Shown: piece by piece, positions 1-9,121 of the stretch
Layout of the letters: each line of letters opens with the position of its first letter
How positions within the stretch are numbered: position 1 is the first letter of the stretch
Notes under the pieces: model-generated
The model's database searches: none
Told to the model about the DNA's origin: nothing
Seen by the model: the letters and a program-made list of their open reading frames with translations, nothing else
Translations under genes and position numbers: made by a program
Source of the DNA: Saccharothrix algeriensis
Lineage (GTDB): Bacteria; Actinomycetota; Actinomycetes; Mycobacteriales; Pseudonocardiaceae
Length of the DNA stretch: 64,000 bases
Direction of reading: 5' to 3'
Assembly: GCF_016907655.1 (NCBI RefSeq)
Contig: NZ_JAFBCL010000001.1
Location: 1,178,001-1,242,000, forward strand

Positions 1-2497
1 CCTGACCGGTCTCCCAGGCCAGCTTCGAGGGCACCGCCTTGGGGTCGACCGAGTAGAAGTTGCGGCCGGTCGGCAGGACGTTCACCAGTCCGCGCAACGG
101 GGAACCGCTCGGGCCCGCCGGCACGTAGCCGCCGTTCAGCGCGTGCAGCAGGTTGGCCACCTCGTCCGTGGTGCGCGCCAACCGGGGAACGACCTCGATC
201 GCGCCGAACTCCAGGATGCGCGCCACGTCCTCGGAGTCGGTCAGCGTGCGCGCCACCGCCGGGTCCCAGTCCGCGTCCTCCATGGCCTGCACCAGTTCGC
301 GGGCCCGCGCCTCCACCGCGTCGGTGGCCGCGCGGGTGTCGTCGGCGAGCCCCAGCGCTTCGCGCAGCCCCGGCAGGGCGGCCACCTGGCCGGCCCACAT
401 CTGCTTGGCCTGCAGGATCGACAGCACGAGGTTGACGCGGGTCTGCCCGGTCGGCGCCTCGCCGAGGACGTGCAGGCCGTCGCGGATCTGGACGTCCTTG
501 ATCTCGCACAGCCAGCCGTCGACGTGCAGGATCAGCTCGTCGAACTCGGCGTCGTGCGGCCGGTCGGTGATGCCGAGGTCGTGGTCGAGCTTCGCGGCCT
601 GGATCAGCGTCCAGATCTGCGCGCGGATCGCGGGCAGCTTCGCCGGGTCCATCGCGGCGATGTTGCCGTGCTCGTCCAGCAGCTGCTCCAGGCGGGCGAT
701 GTCGCCGTAGCTGTCGGCGCGCGCCATCGGCGGCACCAGGTGGTCGACCAGGGTGGCGTGGGCGCGGCGCTTGGCCTGCGTGCCCTCGCCGGGGTCGTTG
801 ACCAGGAACGGGTAGATCAGCGGCAGGTCGCCCAGCGCGGCGTCGGGGCCGCAGCCCGCCGACATGCCGACGGTCTTGCCCGGCAGCCACTCCAGGTTGC
901 CGTGCTTGCCGACGTGCACCACGGCGTCGGCGCGGAACTCGTCCTCCAGCCAGCGGTAGGCGGCCAGGTAGTGGTGGCTGGGCGGCAGGTCCGGGTCGTG
1001 GTAGATGGCGATCGGGTTCTCGCCGAAGCCGCGCGGCGGCTGCACCATCACCACGACGTTGCCCGACCGCAGCGCGGCCAGCACGATCTCCCCGTCGGGG
1101 TCCCGCGAGCGGTCGACGAACAGCTCGCCGGGCGCCTGCCCCCAGTGCCGCTCCATCTCCTCGCGGGCGTCCTCGGGCAGCGTCGCGTACCACTCGCGGT
1201 AGCGGGCGGCGGGCAGGCGCACCGGGTTGCCCTGGAGCTGCTCCTCGGTCAGCCAGTCGGCGTCCTGGCCGCCGGCCGCGATGAGGGCGTGGATCAGCGC
1301 GTCGCCGTCGAGGTTGACCACGCCCGGCAGGTCCTCGCCGATGTCGTACCCGTTGTCCTGCAACGCCCGCAGCAGCCGCACGACGCTGGCGGGCGTGTCC
1401 AGGCCCACCGCGTTGCCGATGCGGGAGTGCTTGGTCGGGTACGCGGAGAGCATGACGCAGATCCGCCGCCGCGCGGGCGGCACGTGCCGCAGCCGCCCGT
1501 GCCGCACGGCGGTGCCGGCCACCCGCAGCGCCCGTTCCGGGTCGGCGACGTAGACGGTCAGGCCGTCCTCGTCGATCTCCTTGAACGAGAAGGGGACGGT
1601 GATGATCCGGCCGTCGAACTCGGGGATCGCGACCTGCGTCGCGGTGTCCAGCGGGGAGAGCCCGTCGTCGTTGGCCTCCCACGCCGCGCGGCTGCTGGTG
1701 AGGCACAGCCCCTGGAGGATCGGGACGTCCAGCGCGGCCAGCGCGCCCACGTCCCAGGCGTCGTCCTCGCCACCGGCCGAGGCGGCGGCGGGCTTCGAGC
1801 CGCCGGCCGCGAGCACGGTCACCACCAGCGCGTCGGCCTTGCCCAGCTCCGCCAGCAGCTCCGGCTCCGCGGTGCGCAGCGACGCGCAGTAGATCGGCAG
1901 CGGGCGCCCGCCCTTGACCTCGATCGCGTCGCACAGGGCGTGCACGAACGCCGTGTTCCCCGCCACGTGGTGCGCCCGGTAGTACAGGACCGCGACCACC
2001 GGGCGGGTGTCCGCGGCTGCCCCGTCCGGGTTGCCGTCGCCCGGGTCGCCCGCGGGCGCGGTGCGCTCCAGCACGCCCCAGCTCGGCGTCGCCCGCGGCG
2101 GCGCGAACCCGAAGCCGGTCAGCAGGACCGTGTCGGACAGGAAGTCGTGCAGCTCCGCGAGGTTCGCCGGTCCGCCGTGCGCCAGGTAGGCGTGCGCCTC
2201 GGCGCAGACGCCGCCGGGCACGGTCGACAGCTCCATCAGCGGCGCGTCGGGGTTCTGCTCGCCGCCGAGCACCACCACCGGCCGGGGGCCGGCCAGCAGC
2301 CAGTCCAGCCCCTCCTCCCACATCCGCCGGCCGCCCAGGATGCGGACCACGACCAGGTCCGCGCCCTCCACCAGGGCGGGCAGGTCGTCCACGGTCAGCC
2401 GGGCGGGGTTGCCCAGCCGGAAGTCGGCGCCGCTGGAACGGGCGGACAGCAGGTCTGTGTCGGAGGTCGACAGCAGCAGGATCACGTGCGGCTCCAT
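1..2497 (-). CDS. cobN: Cobaltochelatase subunit CobN, 3'-truncated by the window edge
   Basis: This is the large subunit of the aerobic, ATP-dependent cobaltochelatase (CobNST), which inserts Co2+ into hydrogenobyrinate a,c-diamide. About 832 codons are visible; family members are about 1200-1300 residues, so roughly a third lies beyond base 1. The frame opens MEPHVILLLSTSDTDLLSA and carries recognisable CobN/magnesium-chelatase H stretches such as RICVMLSAYPTKHSRIGNAV, VVHVGKHGNLEWLPGK and GCGPDAALGDLPLIYPFLVN. The ATG at 2497-2495 is the first start after the cobalamin riboswitch on the same strand. cobG diverges upstream at 2663. Regulation by B12 through the riboswitch is the expected control. 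The identity is secure; only the C-terminus is unseen. Confidence 0.96.
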   Translation of the reverse strand, partial: MEPHVILLLSTSDTDLLSARSSGADFRLGNPARLTVDDLPALVEGADLVVVRILGGRRMWEEGLDWLLAGPRPVVVLGGEQNPDAPLMELSTVPGGVCAEAHAYLAHGGPANLAELHDFLSDTVLLTGFGFAPPRATPSWGVLERTAPAGDPGDGNPDGAAADTRPVVAVLYYRAHHVAGNTAFVHALCDAIEVKGGRPLPIYCASLRTAEPELLAELGKADALVVTVLAAGGSKPAAASAGGEDDAWDVGALAALDVPILQGLCLTSSRAAWEANDDGLSPLDTATQVAIPEFDGRIITVPFSFKEIDEDGLTVYVADPERALRVAGTAVRHGRLRHVPPARRRICVMLSAYPTKHSRIGNAVGLDTPASVVRLLRALQDNGYDIGEDLPGVVNLDGDALIHALIAAGGQDADWLTEEQLQGNPVRLPAARYREWYATLPEDAREEMERHWGQAPGELFVDRSRDPDGEIVLAALRSGNVVVMVQPPRGFGENPIAIYHDPDLPPSHHYLAAYRWLEDEFRADAVVHVGKHGNLEWLPGKTVGMSAGCGPDAALGDLPLIYPFLVNDPGEGTQAKRRAHATLVDHLVPPMARADSYGDIARLEQLLDEHGNIAAMDPAKLPAIRAQIWTLIQAAKLDHDLGITDRPHDAEFDELILHVDGWLCEIKDVQIRDGLHVLGEAPTGQTRVNLVLSILQAKQMWAGQVAALPGLREALGLADDTRAATDAVEARARELVQAMEDADWDPAVARTLTDSEDVARILEFGAIEVVPRLARTTDEVANLLHALNGGYVPAGPSGSPLRGLVNVLPTGRNFYSVDPKAVPSKLAWETGQ

Positions 2498-2519
2498 CCC
2501 TCGGGGGTCCTCGCCCCAG

Positions 2520-2642
2520 GTCGTAGGGGACGGCGGAGCGGAGTTCCTGACTCCCGGGCTGGCGCCCGGTCACAGTGGCGGGACCGCGCCGGATTCGCAC
2601 CGGCTTCCTCCTGTTGCTTCGCCGTTCGAACGACACCCTAAC
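2520..2642 (-). promoter_or_regulatory. Cobalamin (AdoCbl) riboswitch upstream of cobN
   Basis: Read on the minus strand, this stretch has the conserved core of a B12 riboswitch: GGAAGCCGGTGCGAATCCGG, then CGCGGTCCCGCCACTGTGAC, then a B12-box-like GGGAGTCAGGAACTCC. Just before the cobN ATG a GGGG...CCCC hairpin encloses GGCGAGGA, which could sequester the ribosome site. It should lower cobN expression when adenosylcobalamin is plentiful. The motif order and spacing match the family; the exact ends are approximate. Confidence 0.95.
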
Positions 2643-2662
2643 CGCCAGCTAGCATCCAGCCC

Positions 2663-3670
2663 ATGCCCCAGGACCGTGAGCGCCCCGACGCCTGCCCCGG
2701 CGCGGTCGACGTGCACCGGGCGGCCGACGGCGGGCTGGCCCGCGTCCGGGTGCCCGGCGGCACGCTGTCGGCGGCCCGGTTCGACGCCGTGCGCACCGCC
2801 GCGCTGGAGCTGGGCGACGGGTGGATCGAGCTGACCTCGCGGGCGAACCTGCAGATCAGGGGCCTGGCGCCGGGCGCGGAGCACGAGCTGGGGGCGCGCC
2901 TGCGGGAGGCCGGCCTGCTGCCCTCGCGCACCCACGAGCGGGTGCGCAACATCGTGGCCGCGCCGCTGGAGGACAACCAGGCCCTGGTCGACGAGGTCGA
3001 CCGGGCGCTGTGCCGGGTTCCCGAACTGTCCGAGCTGCCGGGCCGGTTCCTGGTCACGGTGGGCGCGGCGGTCGCCGGCCTGGGCGGCGACGTCGGGCTG
3101 GTCGGGGACGCGCTGCTGCTGGCGGGCCGGGACACCGGGCTGCGGGTGGCCGACCCGGTGGCCGCGGTGGTGCGGGCGGCCCGGCTGTTCCAGCGGCTGC
3201 GCGGCCCCGCGTGGCGGCTGTCCGAAGTGGACGGCGGTGTGCGGGAGATCACCGCCGCGCTGGGCGTCGCGGGCCCGCCGGCGCTGGACACCGCTGTGAC
3301 TCCGGTCGCACCGGGCCCGGTGGGCGACCGGGTGGTGGCCGGGGTGCCGCTGGGCCGGCTGGACGCCCGCCTGCTGGCCGGGACGCCGGTGCGCATCACG
3401 CCGTGGCGCAGCCTGGTGCTGCCGGCGGGCGCGGACACCTCCGGCCTGTTCACCGACCCGGCCTCGCCGTGGCACGGGGTGAGCGCGTGCACCGGCCGGC
3501 CGGGGTGCGCCAAGTCGCTGGCGGACGTGCGGGCCGACGCGGCACGGTGGATCGGAGCACCGCACGACGGCCCGGTGCACTGGTCGGGCTGCGCGCGGCG
3601 GTGCGGTCGCCCGGCGGGCGACGTGGTGGAGTTCGTCGCGACCGGGCACGGGTACGAGGAGATCAGGTGA
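2663..3670 (+). CDS. cobG: Precorrin-3B synthase CobG
   Basis: This enzyme oxidises precorrin-3A to precorrin-3B with ring contraction chemistry in the aerobic corrin pathway. The 335-residue protein has the nitrite/sulfite-reductase ferredoxin-like half-domain near the N-terminus (residues about 15-75, with SRANLQIRG). Near the C-terminus are two cysteine pairs, CTGRPGC (C-x5-C) and CARRC (C-x3-C), that bind the 4Fe-4S cluster. The length is typical of actinobacterial CobG and too short for an assimilatory sulfite reductase. It starts a plus-strand operon cobG-cobH-cobIJ, with GTGA overlap into cobH. Its promoter must lie within or opposite the cobN riboswitch, since only 165 bp separate the two starts. 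Confidence 0.93.
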   Translation: MPQDRERPDACPGAVDVHRAADGGLARVRVPGGTLSAARFDAVRTAALELGDGWIELTSRANLQIRGLAPGAEHELGARLREAGLLPSRTHERVRNIVAAPLEDNQALVDEVDRALCRVPELSELPGRFLVTVGAAVAGLGGDVGLVGDALLLAGRDTGLRVADPVAAVVRAARLFQRLRGPAWRLSEVDGGVREITAALGVAGPPALDTAVTPVAPGPVGDRVVAGVPLGRLDARLLAGTPVRITPWRSLVLPAGADTSGLFTDPASPWHGVSACTGRPGCAKSLADVRADAARWIGAPHDGPVHWSGCARRCGRPAGDVVEFVATGHGYEEIR

Positions 3671-4287
3671 CCAGCTACATCAAGGACGGGGCGGAGATCT
3701 ACCGCCGGTCGTTCGCCACCATCCGCGCGGAGGCCGACCTGGGCGGGCTGCCCGCCGACGTCGCGCGCGTCGCGGTGCGGATGATCCACGCCTGCGGCAT
3801 GGTCGACCTGGTCCGGGACATCGCCTGCTCCCCCGGCGTCGTGTCGGCGGCGCGGGCCGCGCTGGAGGCGGGCGCGCCCGTCCTGTGCGACGCGCAGATG
3901 GTCGCCTCCGGGGTGACCCGCCGCCGGCTGCCGCGGGACAACGAGGTGCTGTGCGCGCTGGGCGACCCGCGGGTCCCCGAACTCGCCGCGAAGCTGGGCA
4001 ACACCCGCAGCGCCGCCGCCCTGGAGCTGTGGGGCGACCGGCTGGGCGGCGCGGTGGTCGCCATCGGCAACGCCCCGACCGCCCTGTTCCACCTGCTCGA
4101 CCTCGTCGCGGCGGGCGCGCCCCGCCCGGCGGCCGTGCTGGGCATCCCGGTCGGCTTCATCGGCGCGGCCGAGTCCAAGCAGGCGCTGGCCGACAGCGAC
4201 CTGGAGCACCTGGTCGTGCACGGGCGGCGCGGTGGCAGCGCCATGGCCGCGGCGGCCGTCAACGCGATCGCGAGCGAGGAAGAATGA
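3667..4287 (+). CDS. cobH: Precorrin-8X methylmutase CobH
   Basis: This enzyme moves the C-11 methyl group to C-12, converting precorrin-8X to hydrogenobyrinate. The 206-residue protein starts [16 protein letters not shown] at a GTG that shares GTGA with the cobG stop. Family marks include [10 protein letters not shown] with the catalytic His, [10 protein letters not shown], and [14 protein letters not shown] followed by [12 protein letters not shown]. The length equals the usual 200-210 residues. It is coupled to cobIJ by an ATGA overlap, so the three plus-strand genes are probably one transcript. Confidence 0.95.
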   Translation: MTSYIKDGAEIYRRSFATIRAEADLGGLPADVARVAVRMIHACGMVDLVRDIACSPGVVSAARAALEAGAPVLCDAQMVASGVTRRRLPRDNEVLCALGDPRVPELAAKLGNTRSAAALELWGDRLGGAVVAIGNAPTALFHLLDLVAAGAPRPAAVLGIPVGFIGAAESKQALADSDLEHLVVHGRRGGSAMAAAAVNAIASEEE

Positions 4288-5756
4288 CCGGCAGGCTGTA
4301 CGGCGTGGGGGTGGGTCCGGGCGACCCGGAACTGGTGACGGTCAAGGCGGCCCGCCTGATCGGCGAGGCCGACGTCGTGGTCTACCACAGCGCCCGGCAC
4401 GGCCGCAGCGTCGCGCGCGCGATCGCCGAGCCCTACCTGCGCGGCGACCAGGTGGAGGAGCAGCTGGTCTACCCGGTGACGACCGAGGACTCCCCCGACT
4501 ACCAGGGCGAGATCGACGCGTTCTACGCCGAGTGCGCCGAACGGCTGGCCGCGCACCTGGACGCCGGCCGCACGGTGGTGGTGCTGGCCGCCGGCGACCC
4601 GTTCTTCTACGGCTCGTACATGCACCTGCACAAGCGCCTCGCCGACCGCTACCCCGCCGAGGTCGTGCCGGGGGTCACGTCGGTCAGCGCCGGGGCGGCC
4701 GTGCTCGGCAAGCCGCTGGTGGAGCGGGACGAGGTGCTGACCGTGCTGCCGGGCACGCTGCCGGTGGACGTGCTGGCCGAGCACCTGGCGGCGGGCGACC
4801 CGGTGGCGGTCGTGAAGCTGGGCCGCACCTTCCCGCGCGTGCGGGAGGCGCTGGAGCGCGCCGGGCGGCTGGACCAGGCGTGGTACGTGGAGCGCGCCAC
4901 CACGGGCGGGCAGCGCACCGCGCCGCTGTCCGAAGTGGACGCCGACGGCGTGCCGTACTTCTCGCTGGCCCTGCTGCCCAGCCGGGCCGACGCGCGGCCG
5001 GCGCCGGACGGGGCCGCCGGGCCGGGCGAGGTCGTCGTCGTGGGGCTCGGGCCGGCCGGTCCGCGGTGGCTGACCCCCGAGGCGCGCCGGGCGCTCGCCG
5101 AGGCCGACGACCTGGTGGGCTACGTCACCTACCTGGACCGCGTCACCACCGCCCCGCGGCAGCGCAGGCACGCCTCGGACAACAAGGTCGAGTCCGAGCG
5201 GGCGGCGTTCGCGCTGGACCTGGCCAGGCGCGGCCGGCGGGTCGCCGTGGTCTCCTCGGGCGACCCCGGGGTGTTCGCGATGGCCAGCGCCGTGCTGGAG
5301 GTCGCCGCCGAGGAGCAGTTCGCGGACGTCCCGGTGCGCGTGCTGCCCGGCCTGACCGCCGCGCACGCCGTGGCCAGCCGGGCGGGCGCGCCGCTCGGGC
5401 ACGACTACTGCGTGGTGTCGCTGTCGGACCGGCTCAAGCCGTGGGACGTCATCGCCGGGCGGCTGGCCGCCGCCGCCGCGGCGGACCTGGTGCTGGCGAT
5501 CTACAACCCGGCGTCGCGCAGCCGCACCTGGCAGGTGGCCGCGGCCCGGGACCTGCTGCTGGAGCACCGGTCGCCGGACACGCCGGTGGTGATCGGCCGG
5601 GACGTCGGCGGGCCGGAGGAGACCGTCTGGGTGGTGCGGCTGGCCGACCTCGACCCGAACGACGTCGACATGCGCTGCCTGCTGCTGATCGGCTCGTCGC
5701 AGACCCGCCGCACCGACCGGGGCGCGGTGTTCACGCCCCGGCGCTACCCGTCCTGA
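4284..5756 (+). CDS. cobIJ: Fused precorrin-2 C20-methyltransferase / precorrin-3B C17-methyltransferase CobIJ
   Basis: One 490-residue polypeptide holds two SAM-dependent tetrapyrrole methylases. Residues 1 to about 240 are CobI ([18 protein letters not shown], then [14 protein letters not shown]). Residues about 250-490 are CobJ ([46 protein letters not shown]). Each half has its own glycine-rich methylase start and GDP loop, so both are probably active. The fusion is common in actinobacteria. The 3' end overlaps the 3' end of cobK on the opposite strand by 26 bp. Confidence 0.95.
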   Translation: MTGRLYGVGVGPGDPELVTVKAARLIGEADVVVYHSARHGRSVARAIAEPYLRGDQVEEQLVYPVTTEDSPDYQGEIDAFYAECAERLAAHLDAGRTVVVLAAGDPFFYGSYMHLHKRLADRYPAEVVPGVTSVSAGAAVLGKPLVERDEVLTVLPGTLPVDVLAEHLAAGDPVAVVKLGRTFPRVREALERAGRLDQAWYVERATTGGQRTAPLSEVDADGVPYFSLALLPSRADARPAPDGAAGPGEVVVVGLGPAGPRWLTPEARRALAEADDLVGYVTYLDRVTTAPRQRRHASDNKVESERAAFALDLARRGRRVAVVSSGDPGVFAMASAVLEVAAEEQFADVPVRVLPGLTAAHAVASRAGAPLGHDYCVVSLSDRLKPWDVIAGRLAAAAAADLVLAIYNPASRSRTWQVAAARDLLLEHRSPDTPVVIGRDVGGPEETVWVVRLADLDPNDVDMRCLLLIGSSQTRRTDRGAVFTPRRYPS

Positions 5757-6471
5757 GCCAGTCCAGCGCCGCGTCGACGGTCGCGACCGTCGGCGCGGCG
5801 GGCGCGGGCGGGCGGCGCACCAGCACCACCGGCAGGCCCAGCAGGCGGGCGGCGTCGAGCTTGGCGGCGGTCATCGAGCCGCCGCTGTCCTTGGTCACCA
5901 GGACCTCCACGGCGTGCCGGCGCATCAGCGCCACCTCGCCGTCGAGGGTGTAGGGCCCGCGGTCGAGGACGACTTCCAGCGCGGTGGCGCCCTCGGGCGG
6001 GTCGACGGTGCGCGCCACGCCGCGCGCGAACGCGCCCAGCCCCTGCCGCCCGGTGGTGACCAGCGCGCGCCGCCCGCCGACCACCGCCGCCGCCTCGGCG
6101 ATCGAGTCGACCCACGTCCAGCGGTCGCCCTCCCGCTCGGTCCAGCCGGGGCGGCGCAGCACCAGCAGCGGCACGCCCGCCGCGGCGGTCGCGGCGAGGG
6201 CGTTGGCCGTGATGCGGTCGGCGAACGGGTGCGTGGCGTCGACCACGGCGTCGACCCGCTCCGCCCGCAGGTAGGCGACCAGGCCGTCGACCCCGCCGAA
6301 GCCGCCGACCCGGACCTCGCCCTCGGGCAGCCGGGGCGAGCTGACGCGCCCGGCCAGCGAGGAGACCACCCGCGCCGCGCCGAGCGCCCGCCGGGCCAGC
6401 TCGCGCGCCTCGCCGGTGCCGCCCAGCACCAGCACGGTCCTCCCCTGCCCGGTCCTCCCCGGCGCGGTCAC
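5731..6471 (-). CDS. cobK: Precorrin-6A reductase CobK
   Basis: This NADPH-dependent enzyme reduces precorrin-6A to precorrin-6B. The 246-residue protein opens [20 protein letters not shown], with a Rossmann-like [16 protein letters not shown]. It continues with [19 protein letters not shown], the family signature, and [20 protein letters not shown] near the C-terminus. The GTG start at 6471 shares GTGA with the cobM stop, which fits the other junctions of this minus-strand operon. Its stop lies inside the last codons of cobIJ on the other strand. Confidence 0.94.
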   Translation of the reverse strand: MTAPGRTGQGRTVLVLGGTGEARELARRALGAARVVSSLAGRVSSPRLPEGEVRVGGFGGVDGLVAYLRAERVDAVVDATHPFADRITANALAATAAAGVPLLVLRRPGWTEREGDRWTWVDSIAEAAAVVGGRRALVTTGRQGLGAFARGVARTVDPPEGATALEVVLDRGPYTLDGEVALMRRHAVEVLVTKDSGGSMTAAKLDAARLLGLPVVLVRRPPAPAAPTVATVDAALDWLRTGSAGA

Positions 6472-7211
6472 GACCGGCAGCGGGCCGTCGAGTAGAGGTG
6501 GCTGTCGAGGAAGTCCTGGGCGGTCAGGACGGCCCCGACGACGATCACCGCCGTCCGCTTCACCCCCGCCGCCGCGACCTGGTCGGAGATCGTGGCGAGC
6601 GTGCCGCGCAGCACCAGCTCGTCCGGTCGACTCGCGTAGGCGACGACGGCCACCGGGCAGTCGGGCCCGTAGTTGGGCGTCAGCTCCGCCACGACCTCGG
6701 AGATCCGCTGCACGGCCAGGTGCAGCACCAGCGTGGAGCGGGACCGGCCCAGCGCCGCCAGGTCCTCGCCGGGCGGCATGGGGGTGGCGCGGGCCGCGGT
6801 CCGGGTCAGCACGACGGTCTGGCCGACGCCGGGGACGGTCAGCTCCCGGCGCAGCGCCGCCGCCGCCGCCGCGAACGCCGGCACACCGGGTGTCACGTCG
6901 TAGGGGATGCCCAGCGCGTCCAGCCGGCGCATCTGCTCGGCCATCGCGCTGAACACCGACGGGTCGCCGGAGTGCAGCCGCGCCACGTCCGCGCCGGCCG
7001 CGTGGGCGGCGGCCAGCTCGTCGGTGATCCGGTCGAGGTCGAGGTTGGCGGTGTCGACCAGCCGCGCGCCCTCCGGGCAGTGCGCCAGGACCTCGGTGGG
7101 CACCAGCGCGCCCGCGTACAGGCACACCGGGGAGGTCTCCAGCAGGCGCACCGCCCGCACGGTCAGCAGGTCGGCCGCGCCCGGCCCCGCGCCGATGAAG
7201 TGCACGGTCAC
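6468..7211 (-). CDS. cobM: Precorrin-4 C11-methyltransferase CobM
   Basis: This SAM-dependent enzyme methylates C-11 of precorrin-4 to give precorrin-5. The 247-residue protein opens [20 protein letters not shown], with the glycine-rich methylase motif. [20 protein letters not shown] and the [17 protein letters not shown] segment follow, both typical of CobM/CbiF. The GTG start at 7211 overlaps the cobL stop by GTGA. It sits between cobL and cobK in one minus-strand transcript. Confidence 0.95.
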   Translation of the reverse strand: MTVHFIGAGPGAADLLTVRAVRLLETSPVCLYAGALVPTEVLAHCPEGARLVDTANLDLDRITDELAAAHAAGADVARLHSGDPSVFSAMAEQMRRLDALGIPYDVTPGVPAFAAAAAALRRELTVPGVGQTVVLTRTAARATPMPPGEDLAALGRSRSTLVLHLAVQRISEVVAELTPNYGPDCPVAVVAYASRPDELVLRGTLATISDQVAAAGVKRTAVIVVGAVLTAQDFLDSHLYSTARCRS

Positions 7212-8500
7212 TGGTCTACCTCCGCTGCGGTGTCGGTCCCGGTCACTGCCCGCCCCTTCGTCACGGCCCAGGTGGTCACCGGCATGTGGGTCCGCCAGCC
7301 GGTGAACCCGCCCACGGGCTTGTCCCGGCTGACCGAGAGCCGGGTGAGCGAGCCGCCCAGCACGCCGCGCCACCGGGCGAGCACGGCCTCGGACTCCAGG
7401 GTGACGGCGTTGGCCACCAGCCGGCCACCCGGCCGCAGCGCCGCCCAGCAGCGCTCGACCACGCCGGGCGCGGTCAGCCCGCCGCCGATGAACACCGCGT
7501 CCGGCGTCGGCAGGTCCAGCGCGCCGGGGACCGCCCCGACGACGACCTCGACACCGGGCACGCCCAGCGCGGCGGCGTTGCGGCCGATCCGGGCGGCGCG
7601 GGCGGCGTCGCGCTCGACGGCGATCGCCCGGCACGCCGGGTGCGTGCGCGACCACTCGACCGAGATGCTGCCCGAGCCCGCGCCCACGTCCCACAGCAGC
7701 TCGCCGGGCCGCGGTCCCAGCAGCGCCAGCGCCACCGCCCGCACCTCGCGCTTGGTGAGCTGGCCGTCGTGCTCGAAGGCGTCGTCGGGCAGGCCGGGGA
7801 CCAGCGGGTGCCCGCCCTCCGCGCACTCCACCGCCAGCACGTGCAGCGGGTCGGCGTCGGCGAGGTCGTGGTGCACGCGCTCGTCGGGGCCGCCCAGCCG
7901 CTCCAGCACGGTCAGGCGGGCGTCGCCGGTCAGCGCGGCGACCTCGGCGGGGGACCCGCCCAGCACCAGGACCCGCCGGCCGGGGTGCAGGTGCGGCACC
8001 AGCAGCGACGCCGGCCTGCCCACCAGGCTCACCACGTCCACCGAGTCCAGCGCCCACCCGAGCCGGGCGCAGGCCAGCGACACCGACGAGGGGTGCGGCA
8101 CCACGCGCACGGCGTCGGCCCCGAGCAGCCGCACGAGGGTGGAGCCGATGCCGTGGAACATCGGGTCGCCGCTGGCCAGCACGCACACGCGGCGGCCGGC
8201 GTGCGCGGCCAGCAGGCCCGGCAGCGCCGGGACCAGCGGCGAGGGCCACGCCACCCGCTCGGCCCCGCCCGGGACCAGGGCGAGCTGGCGGGCGCTGCCC
8301 AGCAGGACGTCGGCGGCGGCGACCTCGCGGCGGGCCGCGTCCGACAGGCCCTCCCAGCCGTCCGCGCCGATGCCGACGACGGCGATCACGTCGTGCGCGC
8401 CGCCCTGGCCGGCACCGCCCTGGTCAGCGCTGTTCACGCCGGCACCACCCTGGTCAGCGCTGCTCACGCCCGCGCCACCCACCCGCTCACGGCCGCTCAC
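7208..8500 (-). CDS. cobL: Precorrin-6Y C5,15-methyltransferase (decarboxylating) CobL
   Basis: This bifunctional enzyme adds methyl groups at C-5 and C-15 and decarboxylates the C-12 acetate side chain. The N-terminal methylase domain starts at [20 protein letters not shown] and includes [16 protein letters not shown]. The C-terminal CbiT-like domain includes [20 protein letters not shown] and [16 protein letters not shown]. The chosen GTG at 8500 shares GTGA with the upstream gene, like every other junction here, and gives 430 residues. It adds a 37-residue low-complexity leader containing a 10-residue tandem repeat. Homologues begin near the alternative GTG at 8389, which is also possible. 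Confidence 0.93.
   Translation of the reverse strand: MSGRERVGGAGVSSADQGGAGVNSADQGGAGQGGAHDVIAVVGIGADGWEGLSDAARREVAAADVLLGSARQLALVPGGAERVAWPSPLVPALPGLLAAHAGRRVCVLASGDPMFHGIGSTLVRLLGADAVRVVPHPSSVSLACARLGWALDSVDVVSLVGRPASLLVPHLHPGRRVLVLGGSPAEVAALTGDARLTVLERLGGPDERVHHDLADADPLHVLAVECAEGGHPLVPGLPDDAFEHDGQLTKREVRAVALALLGPRPGELLWDVGAGSGSISVEWSRTHPACRAIAVERDAARAARIGRNAAALGVPGVEVVVGAVPGALDLPTPDAVFIGGGLTAPGVVERCWAALRPGGRLVANAVTLESEAVLARWRGVLGGSLTRLSVSRDKPVGGFTGWRTHMPVTTWAVTKGRAVTGTDTAAEVDQ
8436..8495 (-). repeat. 30-bp tandem duplication in the cobL leader
   Basis: Two near-identical 30-bp units lie head to tail; their translation on the cobL frame is [10 protein letters not shown] followed by [10 protein letters not shown], then a partial GQGGA. 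The unit is a multiple of three, so copy number can change without a frameshift. It lies upstream of the conserved CobL domain. Boundaries are approximate. Confidence 0.7.
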
Positions 8501-8889
8501 ACCGTGCCCAGCACGCGCGTGACGGCGATCTCGATCACGACCCGCTCCGGGTTGGGGCGCGGCTGCCGGTAGCGCCGCGCGTACCGGCGCTCGGCGTCGG
8601 CCACCTCGTCCGCCTCCTGCCGGATCACCGCGCGCCCCTCCAGGGTCGACCACCGCGCACCGTCCACCTGGCACACCGCGACCCGGGCGCCGTCCGGTCC
8701 GGCGGCGAGCACCTGGCGCACCTTGTGCGAACCGCGGGAGGCGATGACCCGTGCGGTGGCCGACTCCACGTCCAGCGTGACGCCCACCGGCACGACGTGG
8801 GGCGTGCCGTCGGCGCGCAGGGTGGTCAGCGTGCACAGGTGGCGCTCGGTCCAGAACGCCCGGAAGTCCTCGCCCTTGGCAGACAGCAT
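8497..8889 (-). CDS. PPOX-class F420-dependent oxidoreductase family protein
   Basis: A 130-residue split-barrel flavin/deazaflavin-binding protein, opening MLSAKGEDFRAFWTERHLCT, then TLRADGTPHVVPVGVTLD, the usual start of actinobacterial F420-type PPOX proteins. VIASRGSHKVRQVL and VCQVDGARWSTLEGRAVI match the cofactor-binding strands. The substrate cannot be read from sequence. A GTG at 8907 gives a six-residue longer form; the ATG at 8889 fits the family start better. It is the first gene of the cobL-cobM-cobK transcript and overlaps cobL, but a direct corrin role is not implied. Confidence 0.85.
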   Translation of the reverse strand: MLSAKGEDFRAFWTERHLCTLTTLRADGTPHVVPVGVTLDVESATARVIASRGSHKVRQVLAAGPDGARVAVCQVDGARWSTLEGRAVIRQEADEVADAERRYARRYRQPRPNPERVVIEIAVTRVLGTV

Positions 8890-8934
8890 GGGTGCATCAT
8901 GCGGCACGACCGCGCCGCGGTCGAAAACGCGCCG

Positions 8935-9115
8935 CGCCGGTTCGGCCGCCTCCGGCCGGGAACGCCGGTCCGGGGCGGGCGCCGGTTCAGGGACGCCGGT
9001 CCGGGGTCACCGGTTCGGGGCGCCGGTCCGGGGCAGGCCGCTTCGGGAAGCCGTCGGGTCGGCGACGGGACCGCTTCGGGAAGCCGGGGGGTTCGCGGGG
9101 CCGCCCAGCTCAGCC
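8935..9115. repeat. Degenerate short repeats in a non-coding gap
   Basis: The gap between the PPOX gene and the class V aminotransferase gene holds several copies of GCCGGTYCGGGG (for example GCCGGTCCGGGG and GCCGGTTCGGGG), followed by two copies of CCGCTTCGGGAAGCCG. No gene or clear promoter is visible within it. Confidence 0.65.
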
Positions 9116-9121
9116 GCCCGC

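Noticed and set aside
143-2641. An 832-residue open frame on the plus strand opposite cobN.
   Set aside because: It is an antisense shadow typical of GC-rich coding DNA; the protein is Arg/Val/Gln-rich low-complexity with no family pattern.
2663-3670. Assimilatory nitrite/sulfite reductase.
   Set aside because: The length and half-domain fit CobG, and the gene is coupled to cobH and cobIJ.
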